Source: CAWFGW01 sp963849955 (GTDB lineage Bacteria; Bacteroidota; Bacteroidia; Cytophagales; JAAEPT01). Taken from it: a stretch of 64,000 nt of DNA. A program made the position numbers and the translations under genes. The DNA lies in NCBI GenBank assembly GCA_963849955.1, contig CAWKJU010000007.1:186001-250000 (forward strand). The letters run 5' to 3'. Below the pieces are notes generated by a model that was given only the letters and a program-made list of their open reading frames with translations, was not told where the DNA came from and ran no database searches. Of this stretch, positions 44,801 to 52,151 are shown piece after piece. Every line of letters begins with the position of its first letter. Within the stretch, counting starts at the first letter, position 1.

Positions 44801-45896
44801 AAGCTATCGATTATTTGATGCTGATCTTTCTGTTCCTGGTGTTGCCTATCAATGGCAACTTGATGAGGTGGATTACAGCGAAGAAAGTACCATAACAGCT
44901 AATTCACCAGGAGTTTACGCTGTAAGTTTAACAGCAGATGGTTGTGCAACGGTCAATGATCAAGTGGTTTTAAAATCGGGTGGCCCAAGAGTAGAGAACA
45001 AAGTCTTCTGCGAAGAAGATGGTACAACCACCATATCCTTTGCTGGAGACGGTCGTTATGAATGGTTTACTTCAGCTGTTGGTGGTGTATCTTTAGGTAC
45101 AAATGACTCTCTAAACTTAGAAAACCTGGTCTCTGACACCATTTTCTATGTTCAGAACAATTCATTTGAAGAAGCAGTGGTGGGCAGAACATCCATCGGT
45201 GATGGTATAGGTAAACTACCACAGACGGAAGCGTTATTGTTTACTGTGTTTAATTCCATGACATTGGTTGCAGTAAGCGTCCAACCTCAAACGATGTTTG
45301 GAAATACTAACGTGGTGGTTCGGGTGCTGGACGAGTCGGATAACTTAATAAAAAGCGTGTCTTCGTCAGTCAATGGCTTTGCATTAAATCGCATCGTCTT
45401 AGATCTTGAACTAGCTCCAGGTAACTATAAAATAGATGCTTATGGTACTAATGGAGGCGGACGAAATGGAGGTAACTTACTTTATGAAAATGCTATTGAT
45501 AGTTTTCCATATCTGAAAGAAGGGATAATCTCAATTACGGGGAACAGTGAAGGTACATCAGCATATTATTACTTCTATAATTTTGAAGTGGAAAAAGGCG
45601 AACAAGGCTGCGATCGGGTTCCTTTGTATGTAACAATGAACGATTGTCTATTGACGTCTGTTTTTGAGACTACAAGCCCTTCCTTTACCTGTTACCCTAA
45701 CCCTGCTTCGAGATGGTTAGCGGTTTCTTCCAATGTTCAAAAAATAATCCTGCGCACATTAGATGGTCGAATGTTAATGTCTTCAACAGTTGACAATCAT
45801 CAAATACAACTCCCTGAATTAGTTGATGGTTTCTACTTTCTTGAATTGTGGGGAAATGAAGACCATGAAACACAAAAAATTCAAATTTTTAAGTGA
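41835..45896 (+). CDS. CotH-kinase-domain protein with lamin-tail domains and T9SS tail
   Basis: Very large secreted protein (1353 residues), signal peptide about 1-23. Lamin-tail (LTD) domain 24-150; chitobiase/hexosaminidase C-terminal-like domain about 175-235 (YYSKDGSKPYLTYAQPI); CotH kinase-like domain about 245-630 including LGVKIFGGWSR and WRYIYYDTEFGKG; a beta-rich repeat 645-720; second LTD 735-850 (ITEVNYHS...DWFELYN); further Ig/PKD-like segments to about 1240; T9SS type A tail 1282-1353. CotH proteins are atypical kinases that phosphorylate secreted or spore-coat proteins, and some are found on cellulosomes. It carries no CBM6 yet has the perfect locus promoter (41693). Kinase activity here is inferred only from family. 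Confidence 0.82.
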   Translation: MYLLKSIVLTVFSIFILIDCNSQVVINEIQSSNSSAIADYQGEYSDWIELYNAGDTPVNLFGYGLSDESENPYEWVFPSISLNADEYLLVFASSKNTAVGTELHTNFKISSSGESIYLTNSEGILIDNATGIELTENQSYGRTSDGEVNWIVYSQGTPGGSNLSGIKQAIPLKQPQTNYKAGFYDLPLSITLTCPDNGASAYYSKDGSKPYLTYAQPISISTSAVVKAECRMSGETTSDVKTDTYFIGEEHDLPVVSLSFNPDDFYGLDSGIYVLGRDYENAAPNYGANFWEDWERKVHFEYFVEEEEKVEQDLGVKIFGGWSRSNPMKSLRLIPRSEYGNSTVDYPFFKDKPYLDNFDQLVLRNSGNDFNGTMWSDIQNHKALSSISDVDVMAAQPVVVFFNGEYKGLHNLRERVNAEYLGSNRDFSDKNLDFLELNGGIELPNQVLTNETLEDQIKEGTNVGFVAMYEFIIQHDMNIPSNYEQAAAQLDINNFIDYFAAQIYHINNDWPHNNVRFWRSPDFDGKWRYIYYDTEFGKGLYGSQNTRATKDELTRVINDDRNVHSMMFKSLLANDTFRFHFINRSADFMNTIYTPTNFRAIADELEAAIVDEMGRNAQLYGGGNRQNSLNTVYDFINARPANARGDYTTQFGTTQNTITLNVLPEGAGVIKISTIIPETYPWTGVYYNNVPVVVNAMANAGYEFSAWSGIESLLPSDTLIFSGTSTVIIANFTEMSTFSELIITEVNYHSLDEANNSGDWFELYNKGNKDIDLSGYVFRDEHAAHDFIFPAGTILESGAYLVVAQDIKDFKVRYPGVTNVIGDFDFGLGNSGDELLLFDTYGRKKIHLNYNDKAPWPTLADGKGASIELRETGLNYQLAENWKANCKYGSPGQKAIDCTCTIQVDLGEDVVDCSVPLAINLNSNLTASGREFYWYKDNDITSNNTSYVVTKSGDYELVVVDGMCMVSDKIKVIDELKVDLGGDVYLCSPSYRLFDADLSVPGVAYQWQLDEVDYSEESTITANSPGVYAVSLTADGCATVNDQVVLKSGGPRVENKVFCEEDGTTTISFAGDGRYEWFTSAVGGVSLGTNDSLNLENLVSDTIFYVQNNSFEEAVVGRTSIGDGIGKLPQTEALLFTVFNSMTLVAVSVQPQTMFGNTNVVVRVLDESDNLIKSVSSSVNGFALNRIVLDLELAPGNYKIDAYGTNGGGRNGGNLLYENAIDSFPYLKEGIISITGNSEGTSAYYYFYNFEVEKGEQGCDRVPLYVTMNDCLLTSVFETTSPSFTCYPNPASRWLAVSSNVQKIILRTLDGRMLMSSTVDNHQIQLPELVDGFYFLELWGNEDHETQKIQIFK

Positions 45897-45919
45897 TGTA
45901 AAAAAAATATCCGTTTAGC

Positions 45920-45951
45920 TGATGACCTTTTTCTTTGGAATAAGTAGCCCT
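45920..45951 (+). promoter_or_regulatory. ECF-like promoter before GH30 gene
   Basis: TGATGAC followed by CTTTTTC, 16-bp spacer, AGTAGCCCT. Starts only 23 nt after the CotH stop codon, with no terminator between. Confidence 0.72.
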
Positions 45952-46004
45952 TCATGATCGACTCGTAATCGGTTCACGCTTTAGGTACTTAAACAAAAGA
46001 ATAA

Positions 46005-48797
46005 ATGAAAAAACGGTTCTACTTCAATGTAAAGCAAAGGAGCAAATCGATACTATTTATTGGTTTTACAATAAGTTGTATCGTTTCCCTGCTTACAGCA
46101 CAAGCGCAAACAGCAACAGTAACATTAACTTCCGAAAAACAACTCATTAGAGGTTTTGGTGGTATAAATCACCCTACATGGTATTCCGATTTGAATGCGG
46201 CAGAACGGGAGTTGGCATTTGGAAACGGTCCAAATCAATTGGGACTAACTGTTCTTCGAACGTATGTCTCCGATAAAAGTAGCGAATGGGGGTTGGGTTT
46301 ACAAACTGCCCAACGCGCAGAAGAGCTAGGCGTAAGGATTTTTGCCTCGCCCTGGAATCCACCAGCAGGGATGTCAATTACAGTAAATGGGGTGAAAAGA
46401 ATCAACCCGGCTACTTTTGGTCAATATGCCGACCATTTAAATAGTTATGTGACCTACATGAAAAATAATGGGGTCAACTTATATGCGATTTCAACACAAA
46501 ATGAACCTGATTACGCGCACGATTGGACTGAATGGAGTCCTCAGGAATCGGTAACTTTTATTAAAAATTATGCCAACAGAATAAACTGTCGCTTAATGAC
46601 CCCGGAGTCATTTCAGTACAGAAAAAACATCTATGATGCCATTTTAAACGATCCGGCAGCGCTTGCTAATGTGGATATTTTTGGAACGCATTTATATGGA
46701 ACCCAATACAGAGATTTTCCATATCCGTTATTTCAACAAAAAGGAGCAGGAAAAGAACTTTGGATGACTGAGGTGTATACCGATAGTAAATATGATGGAA
46801 ATATCTGGAACGATGGAGTAATTAATCAAGACCAACATGCACTTAAAGTAGCTGAACATATTCATTATGCCATGGTTGACGGTCAATTTCAAACGTACGT
46901 TTTTTGGCCACTCCGTAGATATTATGCGTTAATTCATGATGGAAATTCTGATAATCAAGGGAACTCTCCAGCTGCAGCAGGATCGGCCACTAAAAGAGGA
47001 TATTGTATGGCACAATTCTCTAAGTGGATTCGTCCAGGTTATGTGCGAGTTGATGCTACTAAAAGTCCTAGTAATAACGTGTTTGTTTCAGCATATAAAA
47101 AAGATAACGATGTTGTCATTGTAGTTGTGAACAAAAATACCTCTTCCAAAACATTAAACTTATCGATTCCAGGCACACAAGTTAATACATGGGAACGATA
47201 TACGACTTCAGGTTCAAAAAACCTGGCTAAGGGCACCAATATTAATGCTGGCGGTTCTTTCCAGGTGACGTTAGATGCTGCTAGTGTAACCACTTTTGTA
47301 GGGAAAGCATCCCTTGGAACGCCAGTCGTAACCATTACAGCGCCAGCTAATAATGCTGAATATCAAGTTGGAGATAATCTAACTATAACGGCTACTGCAA
47401 CCGATAGTGATGGTAGCATTACTAACGTGAAGTTTTATAATGGAACAACGTTGTTATCAACTGACGCAAGCGCTCCTTATTCACACGCCTTAACTAACCT
47501 GACACCCGGTAAGTATACCTTAACAGCAGTAGGAACGGACAATGAAGGTAAATCAGGAACTTCTGCACCTATTACAATAAGTGTACAAGGTCCTTATAAT
47601 GGAACTGTTCACCCGATACCTGGCACTATCCAGTTAGAAAATTATGATTTAGGTGGTAATGGATTTGCCTATTCGGATGGTAGCGCAGAAAATACGGGAG
47701 GAGCAACTTTCCGAATGAATGAGGATGTCGATATTGAAAACTGTACGGATGCCAATGCTGGTTATAATATTGGGTTTGCAACTGCTGGTGAATGGTTAGA
47801 ATACACAGTTGATGTAGCTAAAGCTGGTGTCTATGATTTGGATTTACGTGTCGCATGTAATGGGGACGATCGTACCATCAGTGTCGCGATGGATGGTGCT
47901 ACCATAGCCAACAATGTTGCTATTCCAAATACGACTGGGTGGCAAACATGGCAAACTGTAACAGTGAATAATGTCAACCTTACACCAGGTAAAAAGGTCA
48001 TGCGGGTAACTATTGGCGCAACTGATTATGTAAACCTGAATTATGTCACATTTACTCTAGTAAAAGAATTAAAACAAGAGCCATTTAACAGCACTGCTCA
48101 TACCATACCTGGCCGTATAGAGGCAGAAGAATATGATCTGGGAGGCGAAGGTTTAGCTTATCATGAAGCAAATGAAGAGGGTAACCAAGGCGAAGCACCG
48201 TTCCGAAATGATGAGGTCGATATTGAAGTAACTCAAGACGTAGATGGTGATTATAACATCGCTTATATCCTTCAGGATGAATGGTTGGAATATACGGTTG
48301 ATGTGACCAACACGGGCGAGTACGACTTAGATATTCGAGTAGCGAAAGATGGCGATGGCGGTTTATTCCACATTGAAATAGACGGTGAAGACGTAACCGG
48401 AGCGATTAATGTACCTAATACGGCTGGATGGCAAACCTGGGAAACCATTACGTTGGAGGATATCAGTTTAACGGAAGGTGAGCATGTTATGCGATTAGTT
48501 TTCGAGTCGGATTATTTTAACTTAAACTACCTTGAGTTTAAAGGGTTAATTACATCTTTAAATACAAATGATTTAAGTAGTTTAGAGGTGTATCCGAATC
48601 CGTTTACGAGTAATGGACTTAAAGTTAAGGTGGGAGAAGAATCCAACTATCAAATTCACAACACTACCGGTGTCTTAGTGGAACAAGGTCTATTGAACAA
48701 GAACGAACTGGTAGGAAAAGATTTGTCTAAAGGGATTTATATCCTTACGATCACCAACAGTACTGGATCAAAATCGTTGAAAATTTCTCGACAATAA
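46005..48797 (+). CDS. GH30 (subfamily 8-like) glucuronoxylanase with two CBM6 and T9SS tail
   Basis: Secreted endo-xylanase of GH30. Signal peptide about 1-35 (cut after AQAQ). Catalytic (beta/alpha)8 plus side beta-domain about 36-435 with acid/base E167 in STQNEPDY and nucleophile E256 in WMTEVYTD. The WPLRRYY block (R304/R305) matches the Arg position used by subfamily 8 enzymes to recognise methylglucuronic acid, supporting glucuronoxylanase. Ig-like 444-528, CBM6 531-683, CBM6 690-845, T9SS type A tail 860-930. Promoter TGATGAC-N16-AGTAGCCCT at 45920, 23 nt after the CotH gene's stop; strong terminator after the gene (48816). It is the last gene of the left-hand enzyme run. Confidence 0.9.
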   Translation: MKKRFYFNVKQRSKSILFIGFTISCIVSLLTAQAQTATVTLTSEKQLIRGFGGINHPTWYSDLNAAERELAFGNGPNQLGLTVLRTYVSDKSSEWGLGLQTAQRAEELGVRIFASPWNPPAGMSITVNGVKRINPATFGQYADHLNSYVTYMKNNGVNLYAISTQNEPDYAHDWTEWSPQESVTFIKNYANRINCRLMTPESFQYRKNIYDAILNDPAALANVDIFGTHLYGTQYRDFPYPLFQQKGAGKELWMTEVYTDSKYDGNIWNDGVINQDQHALKVAEHIHYAMVDGQFQTYVFWPLRRYYALIHDGNSDNQGNSPAAAGSATKRGYCMAQFSKWIRPGYVRVDATKSPSNNVFVSAYKKDNDVVIVVVNKNTSSKTLNLSIPGTQVNTWERYTTSGSKNLAKGTNINAGGSFQVTLDAASVTTFVGKASLGTPVVTITAPANNAEYQVGDNLTITATATDSDGSITNVKFYNGTTLLSTDASAPYSHALTNLTPGKYTLTAVGTDNEGKSGTSAPITISVQGPYNGTVHPIPGTIQLENYDLGGNGFAYSDGSAENTGGATFRMNEDVDIENCTDANAGYNIGFATAGEWLEYTVDVAKAGVYDLDLRVACNGDDRTISVAMDGATIANNVAIPNTTGWQTWQTVTVNNVNLTPGKKVMRVTIGATDYVNLNYVTFTLVKELKQEPFNSTAHTIPGRIEAEEYDLGGEGLAYHEANEEGNQGEAPFRNDEVDIEVTQDVDGDYNIAYILQDEWLEYTVDVTNTGEYDLDIRVAKDGDGGLFHIEIDGEDVTGAINVPNTAGWQTWETITLEDISLTEGEHVMRLVFESDYFNLNYLEFKGLITSLNTNDLSSLEVYPNPFTSNGLKVKVGEESNYQIHNTTGVLVEQGLLNKNELVGKDLSKGIYILTITNSTGSKSLKISRQ

Positions 48798-48815
48798 TAA
48801 AAAAAACACTTGAAG

Positions 48816-48862
48816 ACTTCATCCGTGCAGGTTATAATTAACCTCACGGATGAAGTTGTTTT
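48816..48862 (+). terminator. Terminator after GH30 gene
   Basis: Long stem ACTTCATCCGTG...GGTTA / TAACC..CACGGATGAAGT with one bulge, followed by TGTTTT. Marks the end of the left-hand enzyme cluster. Confidence 0.8.
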
Positions 48863-48924
48863 AAAGCGAATTCATTTCAGAGCATTTTTTAATTTTTTAT
48901 CTTTTCTCAACTGAAATAAGGAAT

Positions 48925-49019
48925 TACGCCTTTGTTGGTGTTCTCACCAACAAACGAACAATGTATTTAAAACTCATAAGTAGGCAAACATTGTTGGCCA
49001 TATGATCAACAATGGCAAA
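48925..49019. repeat. 95-bp two-hairpin repeat, copy 1
   Basis: Contains hairpin TTTGTTGGTG/CACCAACAAA (loop TTCT) and a second hairpin around CATTGTTGG/CCAACAATG. Direct repeat of 50234-50327; lies 59 nt past the stop of the minus-strand EEP gene. Confidence 0.85.
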
Positions 49020-49077
49020 AAGTTCTCTACCAGGTAAATCTCGTTAGGGAGTGTTAATTGATAAAAGTCAGTATTTT

Positions 49078-50151
49078 TTATTCGTCATCTTGTTCCACTT
49101 CATTATTAATTTGCTTCTTAGCTTTTTTTATCTGCTTTTCAGTGGGTTCTTTAGCTTTTTGTTCTTGTGCTATTTCAGGTTCTAAACTAAGGTTTATATA
49201 CATCGGGAAGTGATCTGAATCGATATCTCCACCTCGTTCAACACCAATTATTCTGAAGTGTTCTGAAACAAAAATATGATCCAAAGGCCACCTCAAGATA
49301 AAGTTGTTGGCATTATACGTATTAAAAAAACCACGTCCTTTTCGAACGTCTAGCAAACCACTTATATTTTGGAATAAAGAAGTCGATTCCGACCAGGCTA
49401 CATCATTGAAATCACCAGCAATAATCACCGGGTACTTGGACTCCATAGACTTAAAAGCAACTTTAAACATTTCAGCATCCCGGTCAGTTGATCGCATGTT
49501 GTGTTGAGGCATTGGTGGAGTAGGGTGTATAGCATAGAACTGAATAGTATCTCCCGATGGTAACTTTACTAAGGTATGAATGGATGGAATACTGTCGTCA
49601 ACTATAAACTTTATTTTTGAGTCAATCAATTCAAATTTTGAATACAGCAACATGCCGTAGGTATTATCAAGCGGTATTTCGACCTTATAGTTGTATTCTG
49701 AATTGATTAATGACGTGATATCATTTTTCCATCGTTGATTGGTTTCAGTAAAAAGCAACAAGTCAGCATCGTATTTTTTAATTTCAGATTGTAGTTTTTT
49801 CTTCTCTTTATTCTTTTGTAAGACATTTACAGTGAATAACTTAATAGACTTTTCACTGTTTGTATGCGAGGAATCCATCACTTCGTAACCTGCAAGTGGC
49901 GTGTAAGGATAAATTTTTAAAAGTTGAAAGATAAAACAGGAAATCAACAAAAAAGAAAAAATATAATCTTTAAAGTCTTTTGCATTAAACTTGATAAAAT
50001 AAATACTGAAAGCCACAAACGTGAGCGCTGTTAACTGCACGTGTGGGTAATCAAAAATACTAATCCACCAGTAGTCAATGGCAATAAATGGAGCAACAGT
50101 CAATAAAATCGCAACTATCCCAAATAATTTCAGGTATTTTTTTAAATCCAT
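49078..50151 (-). CDS. Membrane-anchored endonuclease/exonuclease/phosphatase-family protein
   Basis: 357 residues. Three hydrophobic segments at about 7-27, 37-57 and 62-82 anchor an extracytoplasmic EEP-fold domain (about 100-325) with the family blocks LLLFTETNQRW (metal-binding Glu), FYAIHPTPP, AGDFND and SDHFPM (catalytic His). The tail 330-357 is charged (Lys/Glu-rich). It has no CBM, no T9SS tail and no locus promoter, so it looks unrelated to the polysaccharide regulon. Substrate (nucleic acid, phosphoinositide or other phosphodiester) cannot be told. A 95-bp two-hairpin repeat lies 59 nt after its stop and a second copy upstream of its start. Confidence 0.85.
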   Translation of the reverse strand: MDLKKYLKLFGIVAILLTVAPFIAIDYWWISIFDYPHVQLTALTFVAFSIYFIKFNAKDFKDYIFSFLLISCFIFQLLKIYPYTPLAGYEVMDSSHTNSEKSIKLFTVNVLQKNKEKKKLQSEIKKYDADLLLFTETNQRWKNDITSLINSEYNYKVEIPLDNTYGMLLYSKFELIDSKIKFIVDDSIPSIHTLVKLPSGDTIQFYAIHPTPPMPQHNMRSTDRDAEMFKVAFKSMESKYPVIIAGDFNDVAWSESTSLFQNISGLLDVRKGRGFFNTYNANNFILRWPLDHIFVSEHFRIIGVERGGDIDSDHFPMYINLSLEPEIAQEQKAKEPTEKQIKKAKKQINNEVEQDDE

Positions 50152-50233
50152 AAGAGTAATTGACTGGCTATAAGATTCGAAAGTAATTTATTTTATGATA
50201 TAAAATACTTACTTCCCTAAGTAATTAGAATTC

Positions 50234-50327
50234 TACGCCTTTGTTGGTGTTCTCACCAACAAACGAACAATGTATCAAAACTCATAAGTAGGCCAACATT
50301 GTTGGTCATAAGACCAACAATGGCAAA
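50234..50327. repeat. 95-bp two-hairpin repeat, copy 2
   Basis: Direct repeat of 48925-49019 with few changes, some compensatory within the second stem. Lies 49 nt past the stop of the minus-strand 187-residue gene. Confidence 0.85.
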
Positions 50328-50375
50328 TGTTTGAATTTTTTAATAAATCAGAGAGGTGGTCTATTTTATGCTGTG

Positions 50376-50939
50376 TTATTTTGCGTGATAACTGATTAAG
50401 TTATACTGGATCAATTGATTTCCTTCAGTCCAATTGTTACGAATGATTCCTACACCTGGACTAATGAAGTTTTCAACGTGATAATTAGTTGACCCCACAG
50501 ACTTGATTACATAACGATAGGTTTTGAATGTACCTGCAGCTGTAGTCACTTTTGTAACTTTATTGTCAACAGTAACCTCGTTATCATAGTATATCTTATA
50601 GGTTTGAATTTTTGATGAGGGATTTTTAAAAACAAGCGTTTCTAAGAATTGACCCTTGTTATCGACTTGAAAGGAATCGAGTTCAACTTGTCCTTCAGAA
50701 GTATTTCTGACAGTAAAGTGGAAGCCAAACTCATCTATGTAGAACCAATTTTTATCATTAATTATTTCAGAGAATAGCACTTTATTAGTAACGGTATCTC
50801 GTGAGACTTCTTCATCATTTACAAAAGTTACTGCTTCATATACCCACTCATTATTCGTTTTTAAAGGAATAAGTTCCTGAGCAAAACTGATTGAAATTGT
50901 AAGAAAAGATACCGTTATGATAAGGAGCTTATTTTTCAT
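50376..50939 (-). CDS. Small secreted protein of unknown function
   Basis: 187 residues with a signal peptide (about 1-20, cut after SFAQ) and a beta-rich body beginning LIPLKTNNEWVYE. This opening resembles secreted Bacteroidota proteins with a beta-sandwich that are annotated only as hypothetical; I do not recognise a family. No sorting tail, CBM or catalytic motif. Its start overlaps the stop of the upstream minus-strand gene by 4 nt (ATGA), so the two are one transcription unit. A 94-bp two-hairpin repeat sits 49 nt after its stop. Confidence 0.7.
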   Translation of the reverse strand: MKNKLLIITVSFLTISISFAQELIPLKTNNEWVYEAVTFVNDEEVSRDTVTNKVLFSEIINDKNWFYIDEFGFHFTVRNTSEGQVELDSFQVDNKGQFLETLVFKNPSSKIQTYKIYYDNEVTVDNKVTKVTTAAGTFKTYRYVIKSVGSTNYHVENFISPGVGIIRNNWTEGNQLIQYNLISYHAK

Positions 50940-51850
50940 AGGGTTATTATTTTGCTAATGCTGATAGGTATTTTTTTGGTATTTTTTTCATACACCGTAT
51001 CAACTTCATCAATTTGCAATAAGAGTATGTCCTGTTTTTTTAATTGATAATTTATCTTTTTTAAATGTTCCACACTGTAAACTACCTCACCATTTCTTAT
51101 TACTTTAAACCATCCTTTTTTAGGGATTAATTCTTTAATGTTAGAATATTCTGGATGATCAATGTGAAGTTTAATTTGAGGTTTATCATAAGGGGTAGAG
51201 ATTGTTATATCAGGGTCTAAAAATGGCAAATATATAATTGATCTACTTTCAACATGATTACCGCCACAAAAAACTGACAATTGTGAAGAATTGACAGTAT
51301 CAGAAGGGATAAAAGAAATTTCGGTTTCATTTCTAGAAATTATCTCAGCATTAGTTATTTGAATTAAGGTTCCTCGTGGTTTAAAATATGATTCTAAATA
51401 ATAGGGATAGTCAACTTTGATGATATTAATTTTTTTATAATATGCTGTTATAGGTGATTCTGATTGAAAAATGGCGATTGGTTTATTTACGAAGTACTTT
51501 TGCGAAAACTTCATGATGGTATCATGAGACTTACTAAATTCTCTGACTTTAAACCACCAGGGAATTTCAACTTGCCCTGAATCATTATAATTAATTCCAC
51601 GAAATCCAGCTTTGAAATGAATGGTTAAAGTATCATTTGTTATTCTTTTGATTATTTCAGTATTGTCATAATATATAATTTCATAGTTGCTTTCTGATTT
51701 AGTGTTAAATAATTGAATTTTACATTCAATTTCTTGACCTGAATAAATCACGTTTTGGGGAGTATATGAGACATATACATCTAAAGATTTATTGTTTGCA
51801 ATAGCTAAGAGTGAAATGAAGTAGGTAGATATTATAAAAAGTTGTTTCAT
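50936..51850 (-). CDS. Secreted beta-rich protein, faintly GldM-like
   Basis: 304 residues, signal peptide about 1-18 (cut after AIAN). The body consists of beta-strand-rich segments. The succession PITAYYKKINIIKVDYPYY, a short middle domain, and LKKQDILLLQIDEV near the end recalls the periplasmic domains of GldM (a T9SS motor component), but there is no N-terminal transmembrane helix of GldM type and the resemblance is weak. It overlaps the next gene by 4 nt. No enzyme motif seen. Treat as hypothetical; a fold prediction against GldM domains would settle it. Confidence 0.6.
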   Translation of the reverse strand: MKQLFIISTYFISLLAIANNKSLDVYVSYTPQNVIYSGQEIECKIQLFNTKSESNYEIIYYDNTEIIKRITNDTLTIHFKAGFRGINYNDSGQVEIPWWFKVREFSKSHDTIMKFSQKYFVNKPIAIFQSESPITAYYKKINIIKVDYPYYLESYFKPRGTLIQITNAEIISRNETEISFIPSDTVNSSQLSVFCGGNHVESRSIIYLPFLDPDITISTPYDKPQIKLHIDHPEYSNIKELIPKKGWFKVIRNGEVVYSVEHLKKINYQLKKQDILLLQIDEVDTVYEKNTKKIPISISKIITL

Positions 51851-52086
51851 TTATAATTGAGTTAGACTATATAGTATTAGAATATAAGCTTAGCTAATAT
51901 CCAGTTTTTACCCCTAAACTAACCAAAAATTTACTTAAAAGCAGTCAGTTAATAATTAACAATTCAATCGAAAATAAAAGAAGGTAAAAATAACATCAAC
52001 CCACTATAGATCACGAATGCAACCTTAAATTTAAAAGGGAAGTGCATAAGGTATAATTTACGTCACTTTCAATTTTATTTTTTTAT

Positions 52087-52118
52087 TCATTACTTTTTTA
52101 AACTGTAAATGTATTAGC
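52087..52118 (+). promoter_or_regulatory. Degenerate ECF-like promoter before arabinanase gene
   Basis: TCATTAC followed by TTTTTT, 16-bp spacer, TGTATTAGC. The ATTAC core, T-tract and spacing fit; the -10 keeps only GTA. Confidence 0.45.
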
Positions 52119-52151
52119 TGTGAATTGGTTATACCATAAAACAGAATACTT

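Noticed and set aside
48925..50327. The 95-bp repeats as ends of an insertion sequence carrying the EEP gene
   Set aside because: They are direct, not inverted, no transposase is present, and each copy sits after a stop codon. An intergenic repeat fits better.
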